Assembly (NCBI RefSeq): GCF_019599145.1
Contig: NZ_CP080647.1
Location: 7,936,001 to 8,000,000, forward strand
DNA from: Streptomyces akebiae
GTDB lineage: Bacteria > Actinomycetota > Actinomycetes > Streptomycetales > Streptomycetaceae
Reading direction: 5' to 3'
DNA: 64,000 nucleotides
Shown here: one piece after another, positions 32,713-41,439 of the stretch
Position numbering within the stretch: the first letter of the stretch is position 1
Layout of the letters: every line of letters starts with the position of its first letter
Made by a program: the position numbers and the translations under genes
The notes under the pieces: generated by a model
The model's database searches: none
What the model was told of the DNA's origin: nothing
What the model saw: only the letters and a program-made list of their open reading frames with translations

Positions 32713-34076
32713 CGTCCCTCGTACTCCTCGGAGATCTGCTCGGCGAGCTCCTGCGATTTCCTCAGGGCCGACGCGACGGACTGGCGTCCGGCGATGGCCG
32801 CGCTGATCTCCAGGGAGACCTTGGTGCCGAGGTCGGTGAACTCGGGGATGCCGACGAACTGGATGCCGGGCGCGGGGCGCGGCTGCACCCCGGGGTCGGT
32901 GGGCCGGGCTCCCTCGATGGCCTCGCGGGTCGTCTCCTGGAACGCGGCGGCCTCCTCGCGGTAGTCCGGGTTCGCGTACGTCGACTCCCGCTTGCCGGCG
33001 GGCACGTTCGACCAGCCGATCTCGTCGCCGACCAGTTCCTCGTACTCCTTGCTCGACGCCCAGGAGACGAACTTCCAGGCCTTGTCCGGGTTCCGGGAGG
33101 CCTGCTGGATGCCCCAGGCCCAGGTGTAGAGCCAGCCGGAGGACTCGGTCTTCTCGACCGGCGCCGGTACGTAGCCGACCTTGCCCTTCACCGGGGAGTC
33201 GGCCGCCTCCAGGGAACCGGCCGCGGACGTGGCGTCGTACCACATGGCGACCTTGCCCTGGGTCATGTTGTTGAGGCACTCGGCGAAGCCGGCCTGGGCG
33301 GCGCCGGACTCGCCGTGCTCGCGCACGAGGTCCACATAGAACCTGGTCGCGCTCTCGAACTCGGGGGAGTCGAGCCGGGCCTTCCAGTCCTTGTCGAACC
33401 AGGTGCCGCCGAAGGTGTTGACGACGGTGGTGAGGGGCGCCATGACCTCGCCCCAGCCGGGCAGGCCGCGCAGACAGATGCCCTTCATGCCGTCCTCGGC
33501 CCCGTCGGCCTTCGCGGCGAGGTCGGCGACCTGCCGCCAGGTGGGGTGGTCGGGCATGGTGAGCCCCCGCTCGGCGAAGACGTCCTTGCGATACATCAGG
33601 AAGGACGACTCGCCGTAGAACGGCTGCCCGTAGAGCTTGCCGTCGTCGCCGGTCAGGGACTGGCGCATCGGCTTCAGGATGTCCTGCTGGTCGAAGGCCG
33701 GGTCCTTCGCGACGTAGGGGTCCAGTTCCTCCAGCCAGCCGTTGCGGGCGTAGATGGGTATCTCGTAGTTGCTGAGCGTGGCCACGTCGTACTGGCCCGC
33801 CTGGTTGGCGAAGTCCTGGCTGATCTTGTCGCGGACGTCGTTCTCCGGCAGCACGGTGAAGTTCACCTCGATACCGGTCTGCTTGGTGAAGTGCGCGGCG
33901 GTGAGCTTCTGCAGCTCCTGCATCTGGGGGTTGTTGACCATCAGCACATCGATGGCGTCGCCGCCGGATCCCGCCCCGCCCGCCCCGGTCCAGCAGCCGG
34001 AGAGAAGCGGGGCGAGCAGCGTCCCTGCGGCGACCGCGGCGAGTGCGCGCGGCCTCCGTCGGCTCGGGATTCGCAT
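32709..34076 (-). CDS. Polyol-binding lipoprotein of the ABC importer
   Basis: A 455-residue solute-binding lipoprotein. The signal peptide ends in lipobox LLSGC (Cys near residue 28), then a Gly-rich spacer. The mature N-terminus (VLMVNNPQMQELQKLTAAHF, then VNFTVLPENDVRDKISQDF) closely resembles the SmoE/MtlE polyol-binding group. The start at 34076 is supported by AGGAG 7 bases upstream; the frame is open to 34133. It leads a four-gene operon (binding protein, two permeases, dehydrogenase), with the DeoR regulator upstream. Confidence 0.92.
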   Translation of the reverse strand: MRIPSRRRPRALAAVAAGTLLAPLLSGCWTGAGGAGSGGDAIDVLMVNNPQMQELQKLTAAHFTKQTGIEVNFTVLPENDVRDKISQDFANQAGQYDVATLSNYEIPIYARNGWLEELDPYVAKDPAFDQQDILKPMRQSLTGDDGKLYGQPFYGESSFLMYRKDVFAERGLTMPDHPTWRQVADLAAKADGAEDGMKGICLRGLPGWGEVMAPLTTVVNTFGGTWFDKDWKARLDSPEFESATRFYVDLVREHGESGAAQAGFAECLNNMTQGKVAMWYDATSAAGSLEAADSPVKGKVGYVPAPVEKTESSGWLYTWAWGIQQASRNPDKAWKFVSWASSKEYEELVGDEIGWSNVPAGKRESTYANPDYREEAAAFQETTREAIEGARPTDPGVQPRPAPGIQFVGIPEFTDLGTKVSLEISAAIAGRQSVASALRKSQELAEQISEEYEGR

Positions 34077-34217
34077 GGATTGCTCCTGGACGTATGGGGA
34101 GAAAAGGGGTTCTTCGCGGCGCGGGTTGTTCATGGTGGGGTTCGTGGGGTTCGTGTGATGCCTCGGGGCGAGGGTTCTTCGGGGCGGGGGAGGGGCCGGG
34201 GAGTGGACCGGTGGTCC

Positions 34218-34988
34218 TCAGGCGCGGATGACCTGGGGTCCCAGCAGTGAGTACCGGTGGGCCTCCGACGTCGGCAGCAGCGTGCTCGTGACGATCGTGT
34301 CCAGGTCGCCCACCTCGGCGAACCGGCAGAAGCTGACCGCGCCGAACTTGGTGTGGACGCCCGCGAAGACCGTGCGCCGGGAGGCGCGGATCGCCTGGGC
34401 CTTGACCTCGCTGACGGCCGGGTCGGGGGTGGTGAGGCCGTGGTCGCGCGTGATGCCGTTGGCGCCGATGTACGCCAGGTCGATGACGAAGCCGGCCAGC
34501 ATCCTCGTCGTCCAGTGGTCGACGGTGGCGAGGGTGCCGGGGCGCACCCGGCCGCCGAGCAGCAGCACGGTGGTGTTGCCGGCCTCGGCGAGGGTGCCCG
34601 CCGTGGCGAGCGAGGCGGTGACCACGGTCAGCGGCCGGTCCCGGGGCAGTGCCTCGGCGATGAGCTGCGGGGTGAAGCCCTCGTCGACGAAGACCGTCTC
34701 CGCGTCGCCCAGCAGCTCGACCGCCGCGGCGGCGATCCGGCGCTTCTCGGGCACGTGGCTGGTGGCGCGGAAGGCGAGCGTCGTCTCGAAGCCGGCGCTC
34801 TCCACGGGATACGCCCCGCCGTGCGTGCGGCGGACCAGTCCGTGGTCCTCCAGGGCGCGCAGATCACGCCGTACGGTCTCCTTGGCTACGCCCAGTGCGA
34901 CGGCGAGTTCGGCGACGTCGACCGTGCCCGTGCGGCGGGCGGCCCGGACGATCTCGCGCTGCCTTTCCTCCGCGCTCATGGCCGACAC
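34218..34988 (-). CDS. DeoR/GlpR-family regulator of the polyol operon
   Basis: A 256-residue regulator. The N-terminal DeoR helix-turn-helix (VDVAELAVALGVAKETVRRD, LRALEDHGLVRRTHGGAYP) is followed by a sugar-phosphate isomerase-like sensor domain (VFVDEGFTPQLIAEAL, TVVTASLATAGTLAE, LLLGGRVRPGTLATVD, DLAYIGANGI). It likely senses a phosphorylated sugar or polyol derivative. I prefer the GTG at 34988 (GGGAG upstream) over the ATG at 34979. It lies 141 bp upstream of the transport operon in the same orientation. Confidence 0.9.
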   Translation of the reverse strand: MSAMSAEERQREIVRAARRTGTVDVAELAVALGVAKETVRRDLRALEDHGLVRRTHGGAYPVESAGFETTLAFRATSHVPEKRRIAAAAVELLGDAETVFVDEGFTPQLIAEALPRDRPLTVVTASLATAGTLAEAGNTTVLLLGGRVRPGTLATVDHWTTRMLAGFVIDLAYIGANGITRDHGLTTPDPAVSEVKAQAIRASRRTVFAGVHTKFGAVSFCRFAEVGDLDTIVTSTLLPTSEAHRYSLLGPQVIRA

Positions 34989-35187
34989 CCGCTCTCCCTC
35001 GCCTCGCCGTGCTGCTGCCCGTTCGGGCCCGCTGCGGGCCCTGGGGGAAGTTCTACAGCGGGTGCGCGGCGCCGACCAGGCCTGTTGCACGTCCGATGCT
35101 GCCCGTCCCTGACCGTTTCACACGGCCGGGGTCCGTCGCGGACCTGCGGTGGAGGGGGGATCGGGCAACGGGCGTGCCCGGATACGG

Positions 35188-35220
35188 GAGCGGGCGGGCC
35201 CGTTCGGTGCCCGCCCGCTC
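35188..35220. terminator. Terminator after the uronate dehydrogenase gene
   Basis: GAGCGGGCGGGC (35188-35199) pairs perfectly with GCCCGCCCGCTC (35209-35220), 9-base loop. It is about 70 bp downstream of the minus-strand uronate dehydrogenase gene. Confidence 0.78.
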
Positions 35221-35223
35221 CTT

Positions 35224-35262
35224 CCGTACGACGTACGGCCCTCGTTTCCCGTACGACGTACG
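35224..35262. repeat. Two CGTACG-A-CGTACG palindromes
   Basis: CGTACGACGTACG occurs twice, centred at 35231 and 35256, 25 bp apart. It lies in the 299-bp gap between the DeoR start and the uronate dehydrogenase end. It may be a regulator site upstream of the DeoR gene, or simple GTAC-type repetition. Confidence 0.5.
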
Positions 35263-35287
35263 AACCCTTGGTCGCCGACCGGTCCGG

Positions 35288-36097
35288 TCAGTACGGCCAG
35301 ATCGGCGGGTCGTTCACGAAGTGGCCGCCCAGGTTGGCGTGGGCCTCGTTCTGCGGGTCCAGCTCGCCCTGTTCGGCGATGAGCTTCTCGGCGTACGGCT
35401 CGGAGTCGTCCCTCGGCTCGTAGCCGAGGGCGCGGGCGGTGGAGAGGTCCCACCACAGGCGGGTGTTGGCGGAGGAGCCGTAGACGACGGTGTGGCCGAC
35501 GTGCTCGGCGGTAAGGGCCGCGTGGAAGAGGCGGGCGCCGTCGGCGGGGCTCATCCACAGGGAGAGCATGCGGACGCTGGTGGGTTCGGGGAAGCAGGAG
35601 CCGATGCGCACCGACACCGTCTCCAGACCGTGCTTGTCCCAGTAGAGCTGGGCCAGGTCCTCGCCGAAGGACTTGGACAGGCCGTAGAAGGTGTCGGGGC
35701 GGTGCGGGGTGTCGACCGGGATCAGCGGGTCCCCGTCCCCGGGGCGGGGCGTGAAGCCCACCGCGTGGTTGGAGGAGGCGAAGACGACACGGGGCACGCC
35801 CTCCGCGCGGGCGGCCTCGTACAGGTTGTAGGTTCCCTCGATGTTCGCCTTGAGGATCTTCTCGAAGGAGGCTTCCAGTGAGATGCCCGCGAGGTGGATG
35901 ATCGCGTCGACGCCCCGTACGGCCTCGCGTACGGCCTCCTTGTCGGCGAGGTCGGCCGTGATCGCGTCCGGCGCGCCCTCGACGGGCATCAGGTCCAACA
36001 GGCGCAGCTCGTAGCCGTGGGCCGGGAGCAGGTCCCGCATCAGGGTGCCGAGTCCACCGGCGGCACCGGTGAGCAGAACGGTGCGGGGAGCGGGCAT
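35288..36097 (-). CDS. Uronate dehydrogenase (NAD-dependent SDR)
   Basis: A 269-residue extended short-chain dehydrogenase. The glycine motif is TGAAGGLGTLMRDLLP. The catalytic Ser is in VFASSNHAVGF and the YxxxK is in YGLSKSFGED. The block VSVRIGSCFPEPTSVRMLSL and SSNTRLWWD-like NTRLWWDLS are typical of uronate dehydrogenases, which oxidise D-galacturonate or D-glucuronate to the aldaric lactone. It is divergent from a kdgD-type gene, the later step of the same oxidative pathway. The ATG has AAGGAG 8 bases upstream. Confidence 0.88.
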   Translation of the reverse strand: MPAPRTVLLTGAAGGLGTLMRDLLPAHGYELRLLDLMPVEGAPDAITADLADKEAVREAVRGVDAIIHLAGISLEASFEKILKANIEGTYNLYEAARAEGVPRVVFASSNHAVGFTPRPGDGDPLIPVDTPHRPDTFYGLSKSFGEDLAQLYWDKHGLETVSVRIGSCFPEPTSVRMLSLWMSPADGARLFHAALTAEHVGHTVVYGSSANTRLWWDLSTARALGYEPRDDSEPYAEKLIAEQGELDPQNEAHANLGGHFVNDPPIWPY

Positions 36098-36283
36098 CCG
36101 CGGATCTCCTTGCATCGCCAACCGTGCACATGGGCGTCCGGTATTCACATTCATGGACACGCTAAGGAGTGCGGTGGCGTGCGTCAAGTCAAGGGGGACG
36201 CGAGGGCGGGAAATCGCTGGTGCGGTGGGGGTTGCTCGGCTTGACCGGCCCCGCGCGGGCGCCTTAGCGTGCTCTTGTTCAGA

Positions 36284-36295
36284 AATGTAAACATT
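36284..36295. promoter_or_regulatory. Candidate operator between the uronate genes
   Basis: AATGTAAACATT, two 5-bp arms around AA, lies in an AT-rich patch between the divergent uronate dehydrogenase and kdgD-type genes, 72 bp before the latter. Its position suits one regulator controlling both directions. Confidence 0.45.
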
Positions 36296-36366
36296 GATCA
36301 GCGACATGGACCTGTGCGTCGACGTCGGCTCGGACCGTCGACTTCGGCCCGGACTTGGGAGCCCCC

Positions 36367-37323
36367 GTGACGTCAGCCCCTCTCACCGCCCGGCTCAGGG
36401 TCCCCAGCGGACCGCTGTTCTTCCCCGTCACGGCGTACGGCCCGGACGGCGCCGTCGATCTCGCCGCCTGTCGCGCGCACGTCCGCCAGGGCGTCGACGC
36501 CGGTGCCGCAGCCGTCTTCGTCGCCTGCGGCACCGGCGAGTTCCACGCGCTCACGCCCGAGGAGTTCCAGAGTTGCGTACGGGCCGCCGTCACGGAGACG
36601 GCGGGCCGGGTGCCCGTGGTGGCCGGCGCGGGCTACGGCACCGCCCTCGCCGTGCGCTACGCCCGCCTCGCCGAGGAGGCGGGCGCCGACGGCCTGCTCG
36701 CCCTGCCGCCCTACCTCGTCGTGGCCGCCCAGGAAGGGCTGCTGCGCCACTACCGGGAACTGGCCGCCGCGACCTCCCTGCCAGTCGTCGTCTACCAGCG
36801 CGACAACGCCGTCCTCACCCCGGAGACCGTCGTCGAACTGGCCCGCACGGAAGGGATCGTCGGCCTCAAGGACGGCGTCGGCGACCTGGACCTGATGACG
36901 CGGATCGTGAGCGCGGTACGCGCCGAGGCCCCGACCACCGGGGACTTCCTCTACTTCAACGGCCTGCCGACCGCCGAGCTGACCCAGCCCGCGTACCGGG
37001 GCGTCGGCGTCCCGCTGTACTCGTCGGCCGTCTTCTGCTTCGTCCCGGAGATCGCCCTCGCCTTCCACCGGGCGCTCGAAGCCGGTGACCGTGCGATCGT
37101 GGAACAACTGCTCGACGGGTTCTACCGGCCCTTCGTCGAACTCCGCGCCAAGGGCCGGGGCTATGCCGTGTCACTGGTCAAGGCCGGGGTACGGCTACGG
37201 GGACTGGACGTGGGCGGCGTACGGCCGCCGCTGCACGAGCCGGCCGAGGAACACGTCAAGCAGCTGGGCCAGTTGATCGAGCGCGGACACGCGCTGCTGG
37301 AAGAGTGCCAGGAGGGCAAGTGA
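36367..37323 (+). CDS. kdgD: 5-dehydro-4-deoxyglucarate dehydratase (KdgD-type)
   Basis: A 318-residue DapA-superfamily TIM barrel. It has the KdgD signatures: ACGTGEFHALTPEE, GYGTALAVRYARLAEEAGAD, LLALPPYLV, VVYQRDNAVLTPET, the Schiff-base lysine in GIVGLKDGVGD, and FLYFNGLPTAE. The enzyme dehydrates and decarboxylates 5-dehydro-4-deoxy-D-glucarate to 2,5-dioxovalerate on the way to 2-oxoglutarate. The GTG start has GGGAG 5 bases upstream. It is divergent from uronate dehydrogenase and coupled by GTGA to the next gene. Galactarate/glucarate dehydratase and the semialdehyde dehydrogenase are not in this window. Confidence 0.9.
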   Translation: MTSAPLTARLRVPSGPLFFPVTAYGPDGAVDLAACRAHVRQGVDAGAAAVFVACGTGEFHALTPEEFQSCVRAAVTETAGRVPVVAGAGYGTALAVRYARLAEEAGADGLLALPPYLVVAAQEGLLRHYRELAAATSLPVVVYQRDNAVLTPETVVELARTEGIVGLKDGVGDLDLMTRIVSAVRAEAPTTGDFLYFNGLPTAELTQPAYRGVGVPLYSSAVFCFVPEIALAFHRALEAGDRAIVEQLLDGFYRPFVELRAKGRGYAVSLVKAGVRLRGLDVGGVRPPLHEPAEEHVKQLGQLIERGHALLEECQEGK

Positions 37324-38486
37324 AGGCGTCGACGTTCGTCTACCCGTGGGACGTCAACGGGGACCCGGCAGCCGCGGAGCGCATCGCGGGGCTGGGCGTA
37401 CGACAGGTGACGCTCGCCTCCGCGTACCACTCCACCCGCGCGCTCACCCCCCGCCACCCCCGCCGGCGCATCGTCACCGCCGAGCACGCGGCCGTCCTGT
37501 ACCCGCCGGGCGCACGCTGGGAGGGCCGTACGCTGCGGCCGTACACGGCGGGGGAGTGGGCACCGGGCGACGCGTTCGGCGAGGCGGCGACGGCCCTCGC
37601 GCACGCCGGTCTCGACGTGCACACCTGGGTCGTCCTCGCCCACAACTCCCGGCTCGGCGCCGAGCACCCCTCGACCTCCGTGGTCAACGCCTACGGCGAC
37701 CGGTATCCGTGGGCGCCGTGTGTCGCGCAGGAGGCGACCCGGGAGTACCTCGTCGACCTGGCCGTGGAGGCGGCGGTCCGGCCGGGCGCCCGCGGCACGG
37801 AACTGGAGTCGCTCGGCTGGTACGGGTTCTCCCACCTCCACGCCCACGACAAGACGGGCGGCGTCGGCCTCGGGGACGCCGGGCAGTACCTGATGTCGCT
37901 CTGCTTCTGCGCGACCTGCCGCGCCGGTTACGCCGAGGCCGGCCAGGACCCCGAGGAACTGGCGGCGGGCGTCCGGGACGCGCTGGAACCGCTGTGGCGG
38001 GGCGATGCCGTCGACGAGGGCTGGCCGGCCGTGGAGAAGCTGCTCGGCGCGGAGCGGGCGGCGGCCACACGCGCGTGGCGCGACGCGATCGCCCGCTCCC
38101 TCCAGGAGACGGCTGTCGAGGCCGTGCGGGCCGCCGCGCCCGCGGGGTTCCGGATCCTGCTGCACGCCGACCCGGTGCCGTACCACTGCGGCGCGAACCC
38201 CGGTGTCGACCCCGAGCACATCCTCCGTGTGGCGGACGGCGTCGTCGTCCCGTGCGCGGGCGGGCCGGGTCTGCTGCCCGCCTTCGCCGAGGTCCGCGCG
38301 GCAGGCGCCGTACTGGCCGCCAACTTCGGCATCGTGTCGGGCATGGGCGGCAGCCCGGTCACCCTGGCCGAGGACGCGGGCCGGGCGGCGGAGCTGGGCG
38401 CGACCGAACTCCGGCTGTACCACGCGGGTCTGGCCTCCGACCAGGACCTGGCGGCGGTGCGGGAGGCGTTGACCGCGGTGGGGTGA
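37320..38486 (+). CDS. Unknown protein coupled to kdgD
   Basis: A 388-residue cytoplasmic protein that I cannot place in a characterised family. It begins VKASTFVYPWDVNGDPAAAE and has TIM-barrel-like alternation. A triad of motifs (LASAYHSTRALTPRHPRRR, VHTWVVLAHNSRLG, ESLGWYGFSHLHAHDKTG) looks like a glycosidase-like barrel, plus a CFCATCRAGY cysteine cluster. The later block ILRVADGVVVPC and LRLYHAGLASDQDL closes the barrel. The GTG start overlaps the kdgD stop (GTGA), so it is expressed with uronate catabolism. It might act on an oligouronide or a sugar acid, but this is only context. Confidence 0.75.
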   Translation: MKASTFVYPWDVNGDPAAAERIAGLGVRQVTLASAYHSTRALTPRHPRRRIVTAEHAAVLYPPGARWEGRTLRPYTAGEWAPGDAFGEAATALAHAGLDVHTWVVLAHNSRLGAEHPSTSVVNAYGDRYPWAPCVAQEATREYLVDLAVEAAVRPGARGTELESLGWYGFSHLHAHDKTGGVGLGDAGQYLMSLCFCATCRAGYAEAGQDPEELAAGVRDALEPLWRGDAVDEGWPAVEKLLGAERAAATRAWRDAIARSLQETAVEAVRAAAPAGFRILLHADPVPYHCGANPGVDPEHILRVADGVVVPCAGGPGLLPAFAEVRAAGAVLAANFGIVSGMGGSPVTLAEDAGRAAELGATELRLYHAGLASDQDLAAVREALTAVG

Positions 38487-38520
38487 GCCGGGTGGGGCAG
38501 GGCGCGGGCGCGCTCCCTCC

Positions 38521-39129
38521 TCAGGGCAGCACGCGGTAGGTCAGGTGGGTGACCAGGCTCGTCGGGCGGGAAGTCAGTTGCCTGAGGTTCAGCGGGGGGA
38601 CGCCGTCGAAGAGCCGGGTGCCGGAGCCGAGGGTGAACGCGGCGATGTGCAGCCGTAGTTCGTCGACGAGGCCGGCGGTCAGGTACTGGTTGACGGTCGT
38701 CGCGCCACCGAGGATCGTGACGTCGCCCTCGTCGGCCGCCGCGCGGGCCCGGGCCAGCGCGGCGGTGACGCCCTCCGTGACGAAGTGGAACGTGGTGCCA
38801 CCGGCCATCGGCCGCGGGGCGCGCGGGTGGTGGGTGAGGACGAACACCGGCGCGTGGAACGGCGGATCGTCGCCCCACCAGCCGTTCCACGGCCGGTCCC
38901 ACGCGCCGCGCACCGGGCCGAACATGTTGCGCCCCATGACGAAGGCTCCGGCCGTGTTCAACCGGGCGATCTCGGCCCGGTTCTCCTCGGGGGCGTCGAA
39001 CATCCAGGCGTGCAGCGCGGCGCCCGAACCGTCGCCGCCGTCGTCGCCGAACGGACGTTCCTCGGTCTGGTGGTGCCCCGCCGAGTAGCCGTCGAGCGAG
39101 ATCGTGATGTCGCAGCTCACCTTGCCCAT
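38521..39129 (-). CDS. Dihydrofolate-reductase-fold (RibD C-terminal-like) protein
   Basis: A 202-residue protein of the family typified by bacterial deaminase/reductase proteins. It has the N-terminal ITISLDGYSAG, FVMGRNMFG, VFVLTHHPRAP and the nucleotide loop VTILGGATTVNQYL, then TLGSGTRLFDGV. It should bind NADPH, but the substrate is unknown. The ATG at 39129 starts the conserved part; the open frame to 39147 uses a GTG with no ribosome site. Confidence 0.9.
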   Translation of the reverse strand: MGKVSCDITISLDGYSAGHHQTEERPFGDDGGDGSGAALHAWMFDAPEENRAEIARLNTAGAFVMGRNMFGPVRGAWDRPWNGWWGDDPPFHAPVFVLTHHPRAPRPMAGGTTFHFVTEGVTAALARARAAADEGDVTILGGATTVNQYLTAGLVDELRLHIAAFTLGSGTRLFDGVPPLNLRQLTSRPTSLVTHLTYRVLP

Positions 39130-39150
39130 GCGTACAGGGTCCCCCACGGG

Positions 39151-40581
39151 TCAGGGACGGCGCAGCAGCGCGGCCGCCGGCAGGAGGGAGACGGCCCCCA
39201 CCGTCACCGACAGCACCGGGAGGCCGACCGGTCCCACCAGGGCCGCGCCGATCGCGATGCCCACCGCTGTCGGGGCGAGGAGGAGGGTGTGGGCGGCGGC
39301 GGTGGCGCGGCCCAGCAGGTGGGGTGGGGTGTCGCGTTGGACGGCGGTGAGCGCGGCGACGAGGACGCACGGCAGACCGGCGCCGATCGCCGCGCCGCAC
39401 ACGAGGACGACGGTGTCGTCGGGTACGGCGCGCAGCGCGACGGCCACCCCTGTCAGGGCGATCCCGTACGCGGCGAAGCGGCGTTCGCCGAGGCGGCGCA
39501 GGAGGGGGCCGGTTGCCAGACCGACGGCGATCGAGCCGGCGCCCTGGGCGACGTGGAGGAGGCCGGCGTAGGCGGGGGAGCGGCCGAGGGCCTCGACCAC
39601 CGCGAAGACGAGCGAGCCGTTGATCCCCGAGAGCAGCATGGTCGCGCCGCCGGCGAGGACGAGGGGGCGCAGGCGCGCGCGGGTGAGCAGGTGGCGGACG
39701 CCTCCGGCTGTGCGGCCGGTTCGGGTGGGGCGGTCGGCTTGGGCCGTGCGGGGGCCGCTGGTTGTGCGGCGGGCTTCGGCCGGGCGGGAATCTTCGGTCA
39801 TGCGGGAGCTTCCGGGCGCGCGGGCGCCTCGGGCCGTGTGGGGACCATCGGTCGTGTGGGGGCCTTCGGTCGTGTGGGCCTGTGGGGCTGGGGCCTGCGG
39901 TGCAGCGGGGCGGGACCGTGCCGCCTGGTGCAGGTCCCGCTTCCGGCCCCCGGCCTGCTCCCGGTCCCCGCCCTCTTCGCGGGCGACGGCCCGCTCCCGC
40001 ACCAGCCCGTACAACCCCGCGGCCGCGACGAACGACACCGCGTCCAGCAGGGCCACCGTCGCTCCGCCGTACGCCGCGTACAGACCCGCCCCCGCCAGGG
40101 GAGCCGGCAGCTTCATGCCCTCGTTCGCCGTCATGCGCAGACCGTTGAAGTCGCCGAGGAGGGAAGGGTCGACGGTGGTGGCGACGAGGGCCGACTCCGC
40201 CGCGTCGTGGACGACGCCCGCCGTCCCGTATACGAGAAGGACCGCGTAGAGGAGCCACAGGTCGCCCGGGGCGTCGACGGCGAGGAGGGTGAGGAGGAGG
40301 GCGGCCAGGGCGAGATCGGTGGTGATGAGGAGCGCGCGGCGGCGGGGTTGGTCCGCGAGGGTGCCCAGGACGGGCCCGGCGAGCAGCGGAGCCCACAGCA
40401 CGAACGCGCACAGGGCCGCCGGCGCGTCCGAGCCGGTGAGGTCCTTGACCCAGACGCCCGCGACCAGCCACATCGCCGACGAACCGAGGCCCGAGACCAG
40501 CACCCCGGCCAGATACAGCCCGGCGTCGCGGTCCCGGAGCACCCGTGCCACCGCCCATGTCGTGGATGTCATGGATGTCAT
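39151..40581 (-). CDS. MFS transporter with a long central insert
   Basis: A 476-residue major-facilitator protein. Six helices lie in about residues 20-205 and six in about 290-475. The loop between the halves (about 205-290) is a low-complexity Ala/Pro/Arg/Thr/His segment (HTTEGPHTTDGPHTARGARA) encoded by short repeats, longer than usual. Similar proteins are drug/enterobactin exporters; the substrate is not predictable. It is divergent from a maleylpyruvate-isomerase-like gene. The start at 40581 has a second ATG three codons later and no strong ribosome site. Confidence 0.85.
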   Translation of the reverse strand: MTSMTSTTWAVARVLRDRDAGLYLAGVLVSGLGSSAMWLVAGVWVKDLTGSDAPAALCAFVLWAPLLAGPVLGTLADQPRRRALLITTDLALAALLLTLLAVDAPGDLWLLYAVLLVYGTAGVVHDAAESALVATTVDPSLLGDFNGLRMTANEGMKLPAPLAGAGLYAAYGGATVALLDAVSFVAAAGLYGLVRERAVAREEGGDREQAGGRKRDLHQAARSRPAAPQAPAPQAHTTEGPHTTDGPHTARGARAPGSSRMTEDSRPAEARRTTSGPRTAQADRPTRTGRTAGGVRHLLTRARLRPLVLAGGATMLLSGINGSLVFAVVEALGRSPAYAGLLHVAQGAGSIAVGLATGPLLRRLGERRFAAYGIALTGVAVALRAVPDDTVVLVCGAAIGAGLPCVLVAALTAVQRDTPPHLLGRATAAAHTLLLAPTAVGIAIGAALVGPVGLPVLSVTVGAVSLLPAAALLRRP

Positions 40582-40734
40582 GGCTGGTGAGCGTGGCGCT
40601 AAGGCCCCGGCGTAGGGATCGGGCGGATGCCCTGGGAATCGTCACTCGTAAAGGTGGGTGGTCCGTGGGCGATGAGTTCTCGGGACGCCGGGGGTCTACC
40701 GAACACCGACGACGAAGACGGTGAGGAGTACCGC

Positions 40735-41349
40735 ATGACCGACCACGGCCCCACCTCCCTCGACCACGGCCCGACCTCCCTCGACCTCGGCCCGCAGACC
40801 CGGATCGTCGCCCGGCTCGTCGCGGCCGTCCGGGACGACCAGCTCTCCGGCCCCACCGCGTGCCCGCAGTACGCGGTGCGCCACCTCCTCGGGCATCTGC
40901 TCGGGCTCGCCATCGCCTTCCGCGACGCGGGCCGCAAGGAGCTGGGGGCCACGACGGACACCGCCCCGCAGGCGGCGCTGCCCGACATCGGGCCCGACTG
41001 GCGCGAGGCACTGCCGCAGGTGCTCGACGAACTGGCGGACGTCTGGCGGGACCCGGCCGCGTGGACCGGTGAGACCAGGGCGGGCGGGGTGCCGCTGCCG
41101 GGGGACGTCGCCGGGGCCGTGGCGACGGACGAACTCGTCGTGCACGGCTGGGACCTCGCTCGGGCGACCGGTCAGCCGTACGAAGCCGATCCGTCGGCCC
41201 TCGCCGCGACGCACTCCTTCCTCGAAGCCTCGGTCGACGATCCCTCGCGCGGCGAGATCTTCGGCCCCGTGGTGCCCGTCCCGGACGACGAGCCGCTGCT
41301 CGACCGTGTGATCGGTCTGAGCGGACGTGATCCCAAGTGGAAGCCATAG
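40735..41349 (+). CDS. TIGR03086/mycothiol maleylpyruvate isomerase-like (DinB fold) protein
   Basis: A 204-residue protein with the four-helix DinB-like fold. It has RLVAAVRDDQLSGPTACPQY, VRHLLGHLLGLAIAF and VATDELVVHGWDLARATGQP, where the three His positions form the usual metal site. The family includes mycothiol-dependent enzymes of actinobacteria. The start ATG is preceded by GTGAGGAG. Residues 4-17 contain a duplicated GPTSLD motif, the mark of a small in-frame repeat. Confidence 0.85.
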   Translation: MTDHGPTSLDHGPTSLDLGPQTRIVARLVAAVRDDQLSGPTACPQYAVRHLLGHLLGLAIAFRDAGRKELGATTDTAPQAALPDIGPDWREALPQVLDELADVWRDPAAWTGETRAGGVPLPGDVAGAVATDELVVHGWDLARATGQPYEADPSALAATHSFLEASVDDPSRGEIFGPVVPVPDDEPLLDRVIGLSGRDPKWKP

Positions 41350-41439
41350 CGGCAACCCCGCGCACAACACCATGAGCAACCCACGAAAGAACGCACAAAC
41401 GCGGCGCGCGCCCCCGCCCGCGTCCGTACGCTCCCGAGC

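Noticed and set aside
37928..41398. 1156-codon minus-strand open frame
   Set aside because: It crosses several well-supported genes out of frame and encodes Arg/Pro/Ala-rich noise, typical of high-GC antisense frames.
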